Source of the DNA: Pseudomonas sp. Seg1
GTDB lineage: Bacteria; Pseudomonadota; Gammaproteobacteria; Pseudomonadales; Pseudomonadaceae
Length of the DNA: 64,000 bases
NCBI RefSeq assembly: GCF_018326005.1
Contig: NZ_AP021903.1
Location: forward strand, 6,383,501 to 6,447,500
Direction: 5' to 3'
Shown: positions 10,923-19,101 of the stretch, in pieces
Position numbering within the stretch: the first letter of the stretch is position 1
Layout: every line of letters begins with the position of its first letter
Made by a program: the position numbers and the translations under genes
Notes under the pieces: generated by a model
Told to the model about the DNA's origin: nothing
Database searches by the model: none
The model's input: the letters and a program-made list of their open reading frames with translations, nothing else

Positions 10923-11186
10923 ATGGCCCGCGTAACCGTTGAAGACTGCCTGAACCACGTGGAAAACCGTTTTGAGCTGGTCATGCTCTCTACCAAACGT
11001 GCCCGTCAACTGGCCACCGGCGGCAAAGAGCCACTGGTTCAGTGGGAAAACGACAAGCCTACCGTTGTAGCGCTGCGTGAAATCGCTGAAGGCCTGATGA
11101 GCTACGAGTTCATCGCCAACGCTGAAATCGTCGAAGACGAACCGCTGTTCGCAGCGTTCGAGGACGAGTCCAACGAGGCCGTCTAA
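10923..11186 (+). CDS. rpoZ: RNA polymerase omega subunit
   Basis: Small RNA polymerase subunit that helps assemble beta' and forms part of a ppGpp site. The ATG at 10923 follows GAGGAATACC and gives 87 residues ([20 protein letters not shown]), the usual Pseudomonas length. The conserved [14 protein letters not shown] helix and the acidic C-terminus are present. It lies 57 bases before spoT, the classic rpoZ-spoT pairing. Confidence 0.97.
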   Translation: MARVTVEDCLNHVENRFELVMLSTKRARQLATGGKEPLVQWENDKPTVVALREIAEGLMSYEFIANAEIVEDEPLFAAFEDESNEAV

Positions 11187-11243
11187 GCCTATGCCTGGTC
11201 GACGTAGCACGGCGCGGGATCACAGCCTACGGCAGGAATCATC

Positions 11244-13349
11244 ATGCCGAGCATAGACGCCCTCGCCGATCGCTTATCGACCTACCTCGGCAATGACCAG
11301 GTCAACCTGGTCCGCCGAGCGTATTTCTACGCCGAACAAGCCCACGACGGCCAGCGCCGCCGCAGCGGCGAGGCGTACGTCACGCATCCTCTTGCCGTGG
11401 CCAATATTCTTGCCGACATGCACATGGACCATCAGAGCCTGATGGCCGCGATGCTGCATGACGTGATCGAAGACACCGGTATCGCCAAAGAAGCGCTGCA
11501 AGCGCAGTTCGGTGAAACCGTGGCCGAACTGGTCGACGGGGTCAGCAAACTGACCCAGATGAATTTCGAGACCAAGGCCGAAGCACAAGCCGAAAACTTC
11601 CAGAAAATGGCCATGGCCATGGCGCGCGACATTCGCGTGATCCTGGTCAAGCTTGCCGACCGCCTGCACAACATGCGCACGCTGGAAGTGCTGTCCGGCG
11701 AAAAACGCCGGCGCATCGCCAAGGAAACCCTCGAAATCTACGCGCCCATCGCCAACCGGCTGGGCATGCACGCGATCCGCATCGAATTCGAAGACCTCGG
11801 TTTCAAGGCCATGCACCCGATGCGTTCCGCGCGGATCTACCAGGCCGTCAAGCGCGCCCGGGGCAACCGCAAGGAAATCGTCAACAAGATCGAAGAGTCC
11901 CTCGGCCATTGCCTCGCCATCGACGGCATCCAGGGTGAAGTCAGCGGTCGCCAGAAACACCTCTACGGCATCTACAAGAAAATGCGCGGCAAGCGTCGGG
12001 CCTTCAACGAGATCATGGACGTCTACGCGTTCCGGATCATCGTCGACAAGGTCGATACCTGCTACCGCGTGCTAGGCGCTGTGCATAATTTGTACAAACC
12101 GTTGCCGGGGCGCTTCAAGGACTACATCGCGATTCCCAAGGCCAACGGCTATCAGTCGCTGCACACCACGCTGTTCGGCATGCACGGCGTACCGATCGAG
12201 ATCCAGATCCGCACCCGCGAAATGGAAGAGATGGCCAACAACGGCATTGCCGCTCATTGGCTGTACAAATCCAGCGGTGACGAGCAGCCGAAAGGCACTC
12301 ACGCCCGCGCCCGCCAGTGGGTCAAAGGCGTGCTGGAAATGCAGCAACGTGCCGGCAACTCGCTGGAATTCATCGAGAGCGTGAAGATCGACCTGTTCCC
12401 GGACGAGGTCTACGTGTTCACGCCCAAAGGCCGGATCATGGAGCTGCCAAAAGGCTCCACGGCGGTCGACTTCGCCTACGCGGTGCACACCGACGTCGGC
12501 AACAGCTGCATCGCCTGCCGGATCAACCGCCGCCTCGCACCGCTGTCCGAACCGCTGCAAAGCGGCTCCACAGTCGAGATCGTCAGCGCCCCCGGTGCAC
12601 GACCGAACCCGGCCTGGCTCAACTTCGTCGTCACCGGCAAGGCGCGAACGCACATTCGCCATGCGCTGAAACTGCAACGCCGCTCGGAATCCATCAGCCT
12701 CGGCGAACGCCTGCTGAACAAGGTCCTCAACGGTTTCGACAGCGCGCTGGAGAAGATCCCGGCCGAACGCGTCAAAGCGATGCTCACCGAGTACCGCCTC
12801 GAACTGATTGAAGACCTGCTCGAAGACATTGGTCTGGGCAATCGCATGGCCTACGTGGTCGCCCGCCGCTTGCTCGGTGAAGGCGAACAACTGCCGAGTC
12901 CGGAAGGCCCGCTGGCGATTCGCGGCACCGAAGGTCTGGTTCTCAGCTACGCCAAATGTTGTACGCCGATCCCGGGCGACCCGATTGTCGGGCATCTGTC
13001 GGCGGGCAAAGGCATGGTCGTGCACCTCGACAACTGCCGCAACATCAGCGAAATCCGCCACAACCCGGAAAAATGCATCCAGCTCTCGTGGGCCAAGGAT
13101 GTCACCGGCGAATTCAACGTCGAACTGCGCGTCGAGCTGGAACACCAGCGCGGCCTGATCGCTCTGCTGGCCAGCAGCGTCAACGCGGCCGACGGCAATA
13201 TCGAGAAAATCAGCATGGACGAACGCGATGGTCGCATCAGCGTTGTCCAGTTGGTGGTCAGCGTCCACGACCGTGTGCACCTGGCCCGCGTGATCAAGAA
13301 ACTGCGCGCCCTGACCGGGGTAATCCGCATTACCCGCATGCGTGCATAA
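11244..13349 (+). CDS. spoT: Bifunctional (p)ppGpp hydrolase/synthetase SpoT
   Basis: Controls the stringent-response alarmone. The 701 residues contain, in order: an HD hydrolase domain (H48 in VTHPLAV; HDVIEDT at about 72-78, the intact HDxxED motif); a RelA/SpoT synthetase domain whose PGRFKDYIA carries the RxKD signature of bifunctional enzymes, followed by GYQSLHTT; a TGS domain (VYVFTPKGRIMELPKGSTA); the CCTPIPGD zinc-finger-like segment; and a C-terminal ACT domain. The intact HD motif plus RxKD separates it from RelA. It follows rpoZ and precedes ridA. Confidence 0.97.
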   Translation: MPSIDALADRLSTYLGNDQVNLVRRAYFYAEQAHDGQRRRSGEAYVTHPLAVANILADMHMDHQSLMAAMLHDVIEDTGIAKEALQAQFGETVAELVDGVSKLTQMNFETKAEAQAENFQKMAMAMARDIRVILVKLADRLHNMRTLEVLSGEKRRRIAKETLEIYAPIANRLGMHAIRIEFEDLGFKAMHPMRSARIYQAVKRARGNRKEIVNKIEESLGHCLAIDGIQGEVSGRQKHLYGIYKKMRGKRRAFNEIMDVYAFRIIVDKVDTCYRVLGAVHNLYKPLPGRFKDYIAIPKANGYQSLHTTLFGMHGVPIEIQIRTREMEEMANNGIAAHWLYKSSGDEQPKGTHARARQWVKGVLEMQQRAGNSLEFIESVKIDLFPDEVYVFTPKGRIMELPKGSTAVDFAYAVHTDVGNSCIACRINRRLAPLSEPLQSGSTVEIVSAPGARPNPAWLNFVVTGKARTHIRHALKLQRRSESISLGERLLNKVLNGFDSALEKIPAERVKAMLTEYRLELIEDLLEDIGLGNRMAYVVARRLLGEGEQLPSPEGPLAIRGTEGLVLSYAKCCTPIPGDPIVGHLSAGKGMVVHLDNCRNISEIRHNPEKCIQLSWAKDVTGEFNVELRVELEHQRGLIALLASSVNAADGNIEKISMDERDGRISVVQLVVSVHDRVHLARVIKKLRALTGVIRITRMRA

Positions 13350-13373
13350 CTCACACCTAACAAGGAGTCATAC

Positions 13374-13754
13374 ATGACCAAGACTGTTATCACCAGCGAC
13401 AAGGCCCCGGCCGCCATCGGTACTTACTCCCAGGCGATCAAGGCTGGTAACACCGTCTACATGTCGGGCCAGATTCCTCTGGACCCAAAAACCATGGAAC
13501 TGGTTGAAGGCTTCGAAGCCCAGACCGTCCAGGTGTTCGAGAACCTCAAAGCCGTGGCCGAAGCTGCCGGTGGTTCGTTCAAGGACATCGTCAAACTGAA
13601 CATCTTCCTCACCGACCTGAGCCACTTCGCCAAGGTCAACGAGATCATGGGCAAGTACTTCGACCAGCCATACCCGGCCCGCGCCGCCATCGGCGTAGCT
13701 GCCTTGCCAAAGGGTTCGCAGGTTGAAATGGATGCCATTCTGGTCATCGAGTGA
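13374..13754 (+). CDS. ridA: Reactive intermediate deaminase RidA
   Basis: Hydrolyses reactive enamine/imine intermediates released by PLP enzymes to keto acids and ammonia. The 126 residues show the YjgF/RidA pattern: [26 protein letters not shown], and the C-terminal [20 protein letters not shown] containing the catalytic-site arginine (PARAA) and glutamate. An AAGGAG Shine-Dalgarno sequence precedes the ATG. It sits 24 bases behind spoT, as in other pseudomonads. Confidence 0.95.
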   Translation: MTKTVITSDKAPAAIGTYSQAIKAGNTVYMSGQIPLDPKTMELVEGFEAQTVQVFENLKAVAEAAGGSFKDIVKLNIFLTDLSHFAKVNEIMGKYFDQPYPARAAIGVAALPKGSQVEMDAILVIE

Positions 13755-13760
13755 TGCGCA

Positions 13761-13786
13761 CGGCGCGGCCTTCAAACGCCGCGCCG
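13761..13786 (+). terminator. GC-rich hairpin behind ridA
   Basis: CGGCGCGGC, loop CTTCAAAC, GCCGCGCCG: a perfect nine-base stem directly after the ridA stop, but without a T tract. It may protect the 3' end or slow polymerase rather than terminate intrinsically. Confidence 0.4.
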
Positions 13787-13823
13787 ACTGCTCAGCAAGA
13801 CAAGGTTTTGAAAGGATTCCACC

Positions 13824-14564
13824 ATGCGCAAAGCGCTAGCTCTCCCGCTGCTCGCCATTTTCCTCGGCGGCTGCGCCAGCAACCCTGCCGACCGTGACAT
13901 CAGCGGCACCTGGATCAACCAGGTGGCGATCGATGCTGCCACCAAGGGCGGCTCCCTGCGCGAAGCGCTTCAGGCCTACGGCCCGAATCTGGAATGGGAT
14001 ATCAACACCAAGGCCAGCCAGGCCCGCTACACCAACGGTTTCGAGAACGTCGAAGGACGGCTGCTGGGTGAGAAATCCGGCGCCTGGAAAGTCGACTTCT
14101 ATGGCAGCTCCGCCAGCGAGCTGAAACGTGATGGCGGGCAACTGCAGCAAGCCGCCAGCGACAACGAACCGGAACAGGTCTTCGACCGCGCCCAGATCCC
14201 GGTGCCGGAAGGCGCACCGATCGGCGCCAGTTTCGAACGCGCGCTGTATTCCGCTTACATGGGCGGCAGCTGGAAAATCGCCAGCGGCCAGGGTGAAGGC
14301 AACACCGTGCAGTTCCAGGCCGATGGCCAGGTCTCCGGTTTGCCGGGTGCCGATCGCTATGCCCTGTGCCTGGCGGGTGACTGCGCATCGATGAGCAGCA
14401 CCAATGACAATATGTGGCTGCAGCTCAATGGTCAGGGCAACGCCTACATCTTTGCGCGCAAGGGCAAGGAACTGGAGATCTTCCAGGCGGTAAACACTGC
14501 ATTGGCTGATGAAATGCCGCAGTACACGCCGGGCGAACGCAAGTGGTTGCTCGAAAAGCAGTAA
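13824..14564 (+). CDS. Conserved lipoprotein
   Basis: The 246 residues begin with a lipoprotein signal peptide (MRKALALPLLAIFLGGCASN; lipobox LGGC, lipidated Cys17). Residue 18 is Ala, so outer-membrane sorting is expected. The mature part is soluble and predicted to be mainly beta strand, with GTWINQVAID, ARYTNGFENVEGRLLGEKSG and a second half (GGSWKIASGQGEGNTVQFQA) that may repeat the first in structure. No named family was recognised; a role in the envelope is all that can be inferred. A GAAAGGA sequence precedes the start, and the gene ends before a REP element. Confidence 0.8.
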   Translation: MRKALALPLLAIFLGGCASNPADRDISGTWINQVAIDAATKGGSLREALQAYGPNLEWDINTKASQARYTNGFENVEGRLLGEKSGAWKVDFYGSSASELKRDGGQLQQAASDNEPEQVFDRAQIPVPEGAPIGASFERALYSAYMGGSWKIASGQGEGNTVQFQADGQVSGLPGADRYALCLAGDCASMSSTNDNMWLQLNGQGNAYIFARKGKELEIFQAVNTALADEMPQYTPGERKWLLEKQ

Positions 14565-14589
14565 GCACACGCTTAGAACAACATAACCC

Positions 14590-14679
14590 TGTGGGAGCGG
14601 GCTTGCCCACGATGAGGCCATCAGACTCAACACTTGTGTTGACTGCCATGCCGCCATCGCGGGCAAGCCCGCTCCCACA
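14590..14679. repeat. REP/REPIN-type inverted repeat (class B, copy 1)
   Basis: TGTGGGAGCGGGCTTGCCC at the left and GGGCAAGCCCGCTCCCACA at the right are exact inverted arms. A related element at 17901-17989 has the same ends and a different core. It lies between the convergent lipoprotein gene and the SDR gene. Confidence 0.85.
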
Positions 14680-14700
14680 CTGGTTTGTGGTGTGCGGGAG

Positions 14701-15558
14701 TCAGCACTTACCTTCAAGAATTGCGGCATAACCTTCGCGGTAGCTTGGGTAAGTCGGCGTCCAGCCCAACGCTTTCGCCCGGGCGTTGCTGCAACGCTTG
14801 CTGCCGGTGCGCCGAACGCTGGCATCTTCCGCCCATTCGGTAACGCCCAGATACTCGCGCAGCCAGCCCACCACTTCGGCCAACGGCGCCGGTGCATCGT
14901 CGACGCCGATGTAGAAATCCTCCAGCTTCACGCCCTGCCGAGCCTTCTCCAACAGGAATGCCAGCAAACCGGCCGCATCGTCAGCATGAATCCGATTGCC
15001 ATACAGCGGCGGCTCCACCGCCACGCGATAACCGCGACGCACTTGAGTCAACAACCATTCGCGGCCCGGGCCATAGATGCCAGTCAGACGCAGAATGCTC
15101 GCCGGTATGCCGCTATTGAGCGCCACCTGCTCAGCCTCCAGCATCAAGCGCCCGGAATAACCGGCGGCGACGGTCTCTGAGTGCTCATCCACCCACTCCC
15201 CATCCTGCTGTCCATAAACGCTGCTGCTGGACACAAAAATCAGCCGCTCCGGCACCTGACCATAGTCGTCGAGCCAGCTCAGGACATTCTGCAAACCCTG
15301 CACGTAAGCCGCGCGATAACCAGCCTCGTCGTGATCGGTGGCTGCCGCGCAATACACCAGATAGTCCACGGCACCCACCGGCCAGGTCGCCGGACAGTCT
15401 TCGTTGAACAGGTCGCCGGCGACGCCGATCACACCGTCGGGCAGCTTCGAAACATCCCGGCGCAAGCCATGAACTTCCCAGCCAGCCGCCAGCAATTGCT
15501 TGGCCAGACGACTGCCAACATCACCACAACCGGCAATCAAAACAGAAGGCGCGGACAT
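14701..15558 (-). CDS. SDR-type NAD(P)-binding epimerase/oxidoreductase
   Basis: The 285 residues begin with a Rossmann loop (VLIAGCGDVGSRLAKQLLAA); the GxGxxG form is typical of atypical/extended SDRs. VDYLVYCAAAT, the active-site-region serines and tyrosine FVSSSSVYGQQDGE, and RLTGIYGPGREW support an extended SDR related to sugar epimerases. The substrate is unknown. I use the ATG at 15558; a TTG codon lies directly before it. It is divergent from exbB. Confidence 0.85.
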   Translation of the reverse strand: MSAPSVLIAGCGDVGSRLAKQLLAAGWEVHGLRRDVSKLPDGVIGVAGDLFNEDCPATWPVGAVDYLVYCAAATDHDEAGYRAAYVQGLQNVLSWLDDYGQVPERLIFVSSSSVYGQQDGEWVDEHSETVAAGYSGRLMLEAEQVALNSGIPASILRLTGIYGPGREWLLTQVRRGYRVAVEPPLYGNRIHADDAAGLLAFLLEKARQGVKLEDFYIGVDDAPAPLAEVVGWLREYLGVTEWAEDASVRRTGSKRCSNARAKALGWTPTYPSYREGYAAILEGKC

Positions 15559-15746
15559 CAAAAAACTCCTATCGGAAAGATACAGACTAGCGCTGGCAAA
15601 GGACGGGCGGCTAGCAATGAAGGAAAAAAAGATACTCTATTACTTTTGTTAACAAGAATTACTTGCAATAATGCACGCCACTTTTGTTCTCGGCCTTACG
15701 AGGCCTGGAAGAGCATCAACGTTTTTCTATCTCAGGTCCGGCCAGC

Positions 15747-16706
15747 ATGACACGCAATCAAATTCCCGCTTCGCCAACCAATCGACCTCGCGCCTGGAGC
15801 GCAATGGCGGCTTTGCTGCTCAGCCTGATGCTGGCACCAACCGCTGCTTTCGCCGACGCCCAGGCACCAGCCGCCCCGGCCGCGACCGAACAGCATGCAC
15901 CTGCTACTGACGCGCCAGCCGCTGCTCCGACCGCCACCGATCCGATGCAAGCAGTAGACGCTGCCGACGTTCCTGAAGTGCTCGAAGCCGACAACACGCT
16001 GGGCATGGCCCACGACCTGTCGCCATGGGGCATGTACCAGAACGCCGACATCATCGTGAAAATCGTGATGATCGGTCTGGCCATCGCGTCGATCATCACC
16101 TGGACCATCTGGATCGCCAAAGGCTTCGAGCTGATGGGCGCCAAGCGTCGTCTGCGTAGTGAAATCGCCGCTCTGAAGAAAGCCACCACCCTTAAAGAAG
16201 CCAGCGCCACGGCGGGCAAGGAAGGCACCCTCGCCAACCTGCTGGTGCACGACGCGCTCGAAGAAATGCGCCTGTCGGTCAACAGCCGCGAGAAAGAAGG
16301 CATCAAGGAACGCGTCAGCTTCCGTCTTGAGCGTCTGGTTGCAGCCTGCGGTCGCAACATGAGCAGCGGCACTGGCGTTCTCGCCACCATCGGTTCCACC
16401 GCACCGTTCGTGGGTCTGTTCGGTACCGTGTGGGGCATCATGAATTCCTTCATCGGCATCGCCAAAACCCAGACCACCAACCTCGCCGTCGTAGCGCCCG
16501 GTATCGCTGAAGCGCTGTTGGCTACTGCATTGGGTCTGGTTGCGGCCATTCCTGCGGTGGTGATCTACAACGTCTTCGCCCGCTCCATCGCCGGTTACAA
16601 GGCGCAGGTGTCCGATGCCTCGGCAGAAGTTCTGCTGCTGGTCAGCCGCGACCTCGACCACCAGCCTGAGCGCAGCTCGCAGCCGCACATGGTCAAAGTG
16701 GGGTAA
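15747..16706 (+). CDS. exbB: TonB-system proton channel subunit ExbB, long form
   Basis: Inner-membrane component that harvests proton-motive force for TonB. The ATG at 15747 gives 319 residues. The first about 40 form a signal-peptide-like segment (AMAALLLSLMLAPTAAFADA) followed by an Ala/Pro-rich periplasmic linker, the extended form seen in many pseudomonads. Three membrane helices follow (about 108-130, 220-245 and 255-275). The conserved segments VLATIGSTAPFVGLFGTVWG and PGIAEALLATALGLVAAIPA are present. exbD starts seven bases after the stop. Confidence 0.95.
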   Translation: MTRNQIPASPTNRPRAWSAMAALLLSLMLAPTAAFADAQAPAAPAATEQHAPATDAPAAAPTATDPMQAVDAADVPEVLEADNTLGMAHDLSPWGMYQNADIIVKIVMIGLAIASIITWTIWIAKGFELMGAKRRLRSEIAALKKATTLKEASATAGKEGTLANLLVHDALEEMRLSVNSREKEGIKERVSFRLERLVAACGRNMSSGTGVLATIGSTAPFVGLFGTVWGIMNSFIGIAKTQTTNLAVVAPGIAEALLATALGLVAAIPAVVIYNVFARSIAGYKAQVSDASAEVLLLVSRDLDHQPERSSQPHMVKVG

Positions 16707-16712
16707 TCGGCC

Positions 16713-17141
16713 ATGGGCCTGCATTTGAAAGAAGGCGCAGACGACGATCTGGCCGAGAACCACGAAATCAACGTCACGCCGTTCATCGACGTGATGCTGG
16801 TGTTGTTGATCATCTTCATGGTGGCCGCTCCATTGGCCACCGTCGATATCAAAGTCGACCTGCCTGCCTCGACCGCCAAACCGGCGCCGCGGCCAGAGAA
16901 ACCGGTATTCCTCAGCGTCAAGGCTGACCAGCGCCTGTTCCTCGGTGAAGACGAAGTGAAGCCCGAAACACTGGGCGCCACCCTCGACGCCCGTACCAAA
17001 GGCAAGAAAGACACGACGATCTTCTTCCAGGCCGACAAAGGCGTGGATTACGGCGATCTGATGAGCGTGATGGATAACCTGCGCTCCGCCGGTTACCTGA
17101 AGGTTGGTCTGGTCGGACTCGAGAGCGCGGTCAAGAAATGA
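16713..17141 (+). CDS. exbD: TonB-system subunit ExbD
   Basis: Single-span partner of ExbB. In its 142 residues a short cytoplasmic N-terminus is followed by EINVTPFIDVMLVLLIIFMV. The membrane aspartate in PFIDVMLVLL is the conserved proton-path residue. The periplasmic part (KPVFLSVKADQRLFLGEDEV, DLMSVMDNLRSAGYLKVGLV) is the usual ExbD/TolR fold. The stop overlaps the tonB start by four bases (ATGA), which links their translation. Confidence 0.96.
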   Translation: MGLHLKEGADDDLAENHEINVTPFIDVMLVLLIIFMVAAPLATVDIKVDLPASTAKPAPRPEKPVFLSVKADQRLFLGEDEVKPETLGATLDARTKGKKDTTIFFQADKGVDYGDLMSVMDNLRSAGYLKVGLVGLESAVKK

Positions 17142-17884
17142 TCACGACGCGCCATAAGCTGACGCGTTACAGCGGTAGCCTGGCCGTGGTGCTGGGCGTT
17201 CATGCGCTGGCCATCGCGCTGGCGCTGAACTGGACCGCCCGCCCGCCCATCGAATTGCCGCCGCAGGCAATGATGGTCGAGCTGGCCCCGGTTCCGGCCC
17301 CGCCACCGCCTGCACCGCCGAAAGTCGTCACACCGCCGCAGCCACCGGCTCCGGTCGAAGAGTTGCCGATTCCGAAACTGGCCGAAGCGCCAAAAGCCGA
17401 AATCGCGGTGCAGAAGCCTAAACCGAAGCCAAAGCCTAAACCGCCGAAGCCGGTCGAGAAGAAGCTCCCCGATCCGCCGAAAGAAAAACCTTCCGAGGAA
17501 AAACCGGCCGACACGCAACCGACTCAGGCACCGACGGAGAAATCCGCCCAGCCTGCACCAGGCCCGTCGCCTGCACAAATGGCCGCCAAGGCCAGTTGGC
17601 AAGGCACCCTGCTCGCGCATCTGGCCAAGTACAAAAAGTACCCGGCCAGCGCTCAGGCACGGGGTAAGGAAGGCTTGAACCGTCTGCGTTTTGTGGTCGA
17701 TGCCGAAGGTAATGTGTTGTCGTTCGAACTGGTGGGCCGCTCCGGCAACGCCGATCTGGACCGGGCCACCCTGGAAATGATCCGCCGCGCACAACCGCTG
17801 CCCAAGCCACCGGCCGACATGCTGAACAATGGCTCGATCGAAATTGTTGCGCCGTTTGTTTATTCCCTCGAACGCCGCCGCTAA
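17138..17884 (+). CDS. tonB: Energy transducer TonB
   Basis: Spans the periplasm to energise outer-membrane siderophore and vitamin receptors. It has 248 residues: a short cytoplasmic tail, an N-terminal membrane anchor (GSLAVVLGVHALAIALALNW, about 12-31), a long Pro/Lys-rich rod (about 40-140, with KPKPKPKPKPPKPVEKK), and a C-terminal TonB box-binding domain (YPASAQARGKEGLNRLRFVV; SGNADLDRATLEMIRRAQPL). It is the third gene of exbB-exbD-tonB, overlapping exbD, and is followed by a REP element and a terminator. Confidence 0.95.
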   Translation: MITTRHKLTRYSGSLAVVLGVHALAIALALNWTARPPIELPPQAMMVELAPVPAPPPPAPPKVVTPPQPPAPVEELPIPKLAEAPKAEIAVQKPKPKPKPKPPKPVEKKLPDPPKEKPSEEKPADTQPTQAPTEKSAQPAPGPSPAQMAAKASWQGTLLAHLAKYKKYPASAQARGKEGLNRLRFVVDAEGNVLSFELVGRSGNADLDRATLEMIRRAQPLPKPPADMLNNGSIEIVAPFVYSLERRR

Positions 17885-17900
17885 GCAACACTGCAATACC

Positions 17901-17989
17901 TGTGGGAGCTGGCTTGCCAGCGATAGCGGTGGATCAGTTGATAAATCCTTGGCTGACACACTGCAATCGCTGGCAAGCCAGCTCCCACA
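17901..17989. repeat. REP/REPIN-type inverted repeat (class B, copy 2)
   Basis: The left arm TGTGGGAGCTGGCTTGCCAG and the right arm CTGGCAAGCCAGCTCCCACA are exact inverses; the symmetry continues into GCGAT/ATCGC. It lies directly behind tonB. Confidence 0.85.
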
Positions 17990-18018
17990 GGACTCTCTGC
18001 AAACCCAGAGAACCAAAT

Positions 18019-18046
18019 CAAAAAGGCACCGAAAGGTGCCTTTTGC
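18019..18046 (+). terminator. Terminator of exbB-exbD-tonB
   Basis: CAAAAAGGCACC, loop GAAA, GGTGCCTTTTGC: a compact stem with a GNRA-like loop and T run, 135 bases behind the tonB stop and ahead of the oxyR promoter region. Confidence 0.8.
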
Positions 18047-18162
18047 TTATCTGCCCGCGGCAATCACACATTGCCCGGTGTCGCACGCCTCCCTCAGTCT
18101 GATAACGTGCGTCTATCGATTGCAGCCGGTATGCTTGGCCCGCATCTTCATGGACGCTTGCT

Positions 18163-19092
18163 ATGACTCTCACAGAATTGCGCTACATCGTTACCCTCGC
18201 CCAAGAGCAGCACTTCGGTCACGCGGCCGAGAAGTGCCACGTCAGCCAACCGACCCTCTCCGTGGGCGTGAAAAAGCTTGAAGACGAACTCGGTGTGCTG
18301 ATCTTCGAGCGCAGCAAAAGCGCCGTGCGCCTGACCCCGGTCGGCGAAGGCATTGTTGCCCAGGCGCAGAAAGTGCTGGAGCAGGCCCAAGGCATTCGTG
18401 AACTGGCCCAGGCCGGCAAGAACCAGTTGACCGCCCCGCTGAAAGTCGGCGCCATCTACACCGTCGGCCCATACCTGTTCCCGCACCTGATTCCGCAACT
18501 GCACCGGGTCGCCCCGCAGATGCCGTTGTACATCGAAGAAAACTTCACCCACGTGCTGCGCGACAAACTGCGCAACGGCGAGCTCGACGCGATCATCATC
18601 GCGCTGCCGTTCAACGAAGCCGACGTGCTGACCCTGCCGCTCTACGACGAACCGTTCTACGTCCTGATGCCGGCCCAGCACCCGTGGACGCAAAAAGAAA
18701 CCATCGACGCCGGCCTGCTCAACGACAAGAGTCTGCTGCTGCTCGGCGAAGGCCACTGTTTCCGCGATCAAGTGCTGGAAGCCTGCCCGACCCTGACCAA
18801 GGGCAACGACGGCGCCAAACACACCACGGTCGAATCCAGCTCGCTGGAAACCATTCGGCACATGGTCGCTTCCGGCCTGGGCATCTCGATCCTGCCGTTG
18901 TCGGCGGTGGACAGCCATCACTACGCCCCGGGCGTGATTGAAGTGCGGCCGCTGTCGCCGCCGGTGCCGTTCCGCACCGTGGCCATCGCCTGGCGCGCGA
19001 GCTTCCCGCGGCCGAAAGCCATCGAGATCCTCGCCGATTCCGTTCGCCTGTGCTCGGTGGCCAAGCCAGCGGCACCGGTTACGGCCGGTTAA
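18163..19092 (+). CDS. oxyR: Hydrogen-peroxide sensor OxyR
   Basis: LysR-family activator of peroxide defence. The 309 residues have an N-terminal winged helix-turn-helix (FGHAAEKCHVSQPTLSVGVK). The regulatory domain has its redox cysteines at positions 199 (GEGHCFRDQ) and 208 (LEACPT), the same numbering as the E. coli disulfide switch, which makes the assignment firm. recG starts nine bases downstream, the conserved oxyR-recG linkage of pseudomonads. Confidence 0.97.
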   Translation: MTLTELRYIVTLAQEQHFGHAAEKCHVSQPTLSVGVKKLEDELGVLIFERSKSAVRLTPVGEGIVAQAQKVLEQAQGIRELAQAGKNQLTAPLKVGAIYTVGPYLFPHLIPQLHRVAPQMPLYIEENFTHVLRDKLRNGELDAIIIALPFNEADVLTLPLYDEPFYVLMPAQHPWTQKETIDAGLLNDKSLLLLGEGHCFRDQVLEACPTLTKGNDGAKHTTVESSSLETIRHMVASGLGISILPLSAVDSHHYAPGVIEVRPLSPPVPFRTVAIAWRASFPRPKAIEILADSVRLCSVAKPAAPVTAG

Positions 19093-19101
19093 GCAAGCGT
19101 C